From: Candidatus Zhuqueibacterota bacterium
Lineage (GTDB): Bacteria > SM23-31
Direction: 5' to 3'
Assembly (NCBI GenBank): GCA_022562855.1
Contig: JADFON010000094.1
Location: 1 to 6,984 of the forward strand
Length of the DNA stretch: 6,984 bases
In this document: positions 6,134-6,984 of the stretch, one piece after another
How positions within the stretch are numbered: position 1 is the first letter of the stretch
Layout of the letters: every line of letters starts with the position of its first letter
The notes under the pieces: generated by a model
What the model saw: the letters and a program-made list of their open reading frames with translations, nothing else
Databases searched by the model: none
What the model was told of the DNA's origin: nothing
Program-made: the position numbers and the translations under genes

Positions 6134-6984
6134 TTATTTAATAATTGAGACAAGCGATAAAGAAGGATGTGTTGCTCCTCTTTCCATATTTGTTAACTTG
6201 ATAACATTTGATCCTTTCAGATCCATTAAGTGAATTTGCGATCTAACATTGTCAGAGCTTGCTGAATACGCTATTTTCGAACCGTACACCCAGGAAGGCC
6301 AACGCTCATTAAAATCAATTGTCCTGGTCAGGTTTACCTGGTTCGACCCATCGGAATCCATAATATAAATATCCCAATTCTCGGCTTCTCTTCTACTTCT
6401 AAAGGCTATTTTTGTACCATCCGGTGACCAGGCGGCATAAATACCATCTTCATTATTAATAGTCAGCCGGACTTTGTTTGAACCATCCGGATTCATAGTA
6501 TAAAATCCAATATTACCTACTTCTAAAAAAAAGTAAAGTATCCTTGAGCCGTCAGGCGACCACACAGGTTCAATATTAGACTTAGAGATGCTTGTCAGCC
6601 GTTGTAAGTTTGTCCCGTCTATATCGATAACATAGATCGCCCATCCAGTATAGCGTCCCGTATTATTTGCGTCGAAAACGATCCGTAAACCATCAGGCGA
6701 CCAGGCAGGATTCCAGGATGCCATCGTGTTATCTGTCAATTGTGTCTGATTTGAACCGTCGGAATCCATCAAATAAATATTCCGTTCACCGGTTAGTTCT
6801 GTAAATTCTACGCTCGGTAAGTCTCCTCTTCGTGATGAAAAGACTATTCTTGAACCATCCGGTGAAAACGCGTGATCAAGATTCGAATAATCCCCATTTG
6901 TGAGTTGAACTAAATTTGAACCATCAATATCCATAACATAAATCACTTCACGTAAACTTTCAAGATCCGTAGTTATGAATGTTA
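6134..6984 (-). CDS. PD40/TolB-like beta-propeller protein, C-terminal part (cut by right window edge)
   Basis: The minus-strand frame is open from the window edge to the TAA at 6136-6134, at least 283 codons. A GTG at 6946-6944 is not the true start, because coding sequence continues upstream ('TFITTDLESLREV') without a stop; the N-terminus, and any signal peptide, is outside the window. Six repeats of the form 'IYxMDxDGSNxxxLT' are present; counting from that GTG as residue 1 they begin near residues 2, 57, 104, 147, 193 and 238, a spacing of about 43-55. Between them is 'WSPDGxxIxF', seen at 28, 83, 130 and 174. This is the PD40 (WD40-like) repeat of TolB-type propellers, which in Gram-negative bacteria are often periplasmic and bind proteins or sugars. 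The fifth SPDG is replaced by 'WVYGSKIAY', and the last blade is cut short, ending 'HPSLSLVSIIK'. There is no sign of a catalytic domain. Function beyond binding cannot be assigned. TolB itself is unlikely since no tol-pal genes are beside it. Confidence 0.88.
   Translation of the reverse strand, partial: TFITTDLESLREVIYVMDIDGSNLVQLTNGDYSNLDHAFSPDGSRIVFSSRRGDLPSVEFTELTGERNIYLMDSDGSNQTQLTDNTMASWNPAWSPDGLRIVFDANNTGRYTGWAIYVIDIDGTNLQRLTSISKSNIEPVWSPDGSRILYFFLEVGNIGFYTMNPDGSNKVRLTINNEDGIYAAWSPDGTKIAFRSRREAENWDIYIMDSDGSNQVNLTRTIDFNERWPSWVYGSKIAYSASSDNVRSQIHLMDLKGSNVIKLTNMERGATHPSLSLVSIIK

Noticed and set aside
6134-6984. Tandem DNA repeats in the propeller gene as a CRISPR or satellite array
   Set aside because: The repeats are diverged at DNA level and follow the protein's blade period; they encode PD40 blades.

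Overview
The window looks like an ordinary chromosomal stretch of a Gram-negative-type bacterium with moderate GC genes and AT-rich spacers. A cleavable Sec signal on an M55 peptidase and a large fused membrane/spermidine-synthase-like protein suggest an environmental lineage. The mix of families (fused membrane aminopropyltransferase-like protein, M55 peptidase, PD40/TolB-type propeller, UbiE-like methyltransferase) would suit Neomarinimicrobiota or a related FCB-type phylum, but that is only an impression; there is no marker gene here to place it.

Layout. Positions 1-354 (minus) hold the start of a small protein cut by the left edge, probably a DNA-binding regulator, with a strong extended -10 promoter in front of it. 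Positions 355-653 are a divergent spacer that may contain a short decayed coding remnant. Positions 654-950 (plus) encode a 98-residue dimeric alpha/beta-barrel-like protein, followed by a clear hairpin terminator near 1067-1101. Positions 1242-2100 (plus) are a UbiE-type SAM methyltransferase split by a one-base frameshift at the G run 1478-1480. Positions 2343-4811 (plus) are an 822-residue protein: a duplicated multi-pass membrane domain followed by a spermidine-synthase-fold domain with altered polyamine-site residues. A small two-helix membrane protein (4836-5081) follows closely and is probably cotranscribed and coupled. Positions 5173-6027 (plus) are an exported M55 D-aminopeptidase with its own promoter and all metal ligands intact. 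Positions 6134-6984 (minus, cut by the right edge) are a PD40/TolB-like beta-propeller protein converging on the peptidase.

How they work together. Apart from the 2343-5081 pair, the genes look like independent transcription units separated by spacers with their own signals. No defence system, mobile element, CRISPR array, tRNA or rRNA was seen. The points most worth a second look are the membrane/aminopropyltransferase-like protein with non-canonical active-site residues, its predicted leaderless transcript, the uncertain start of the small downstream membrane protein, and the frameshifted methyltransferase.
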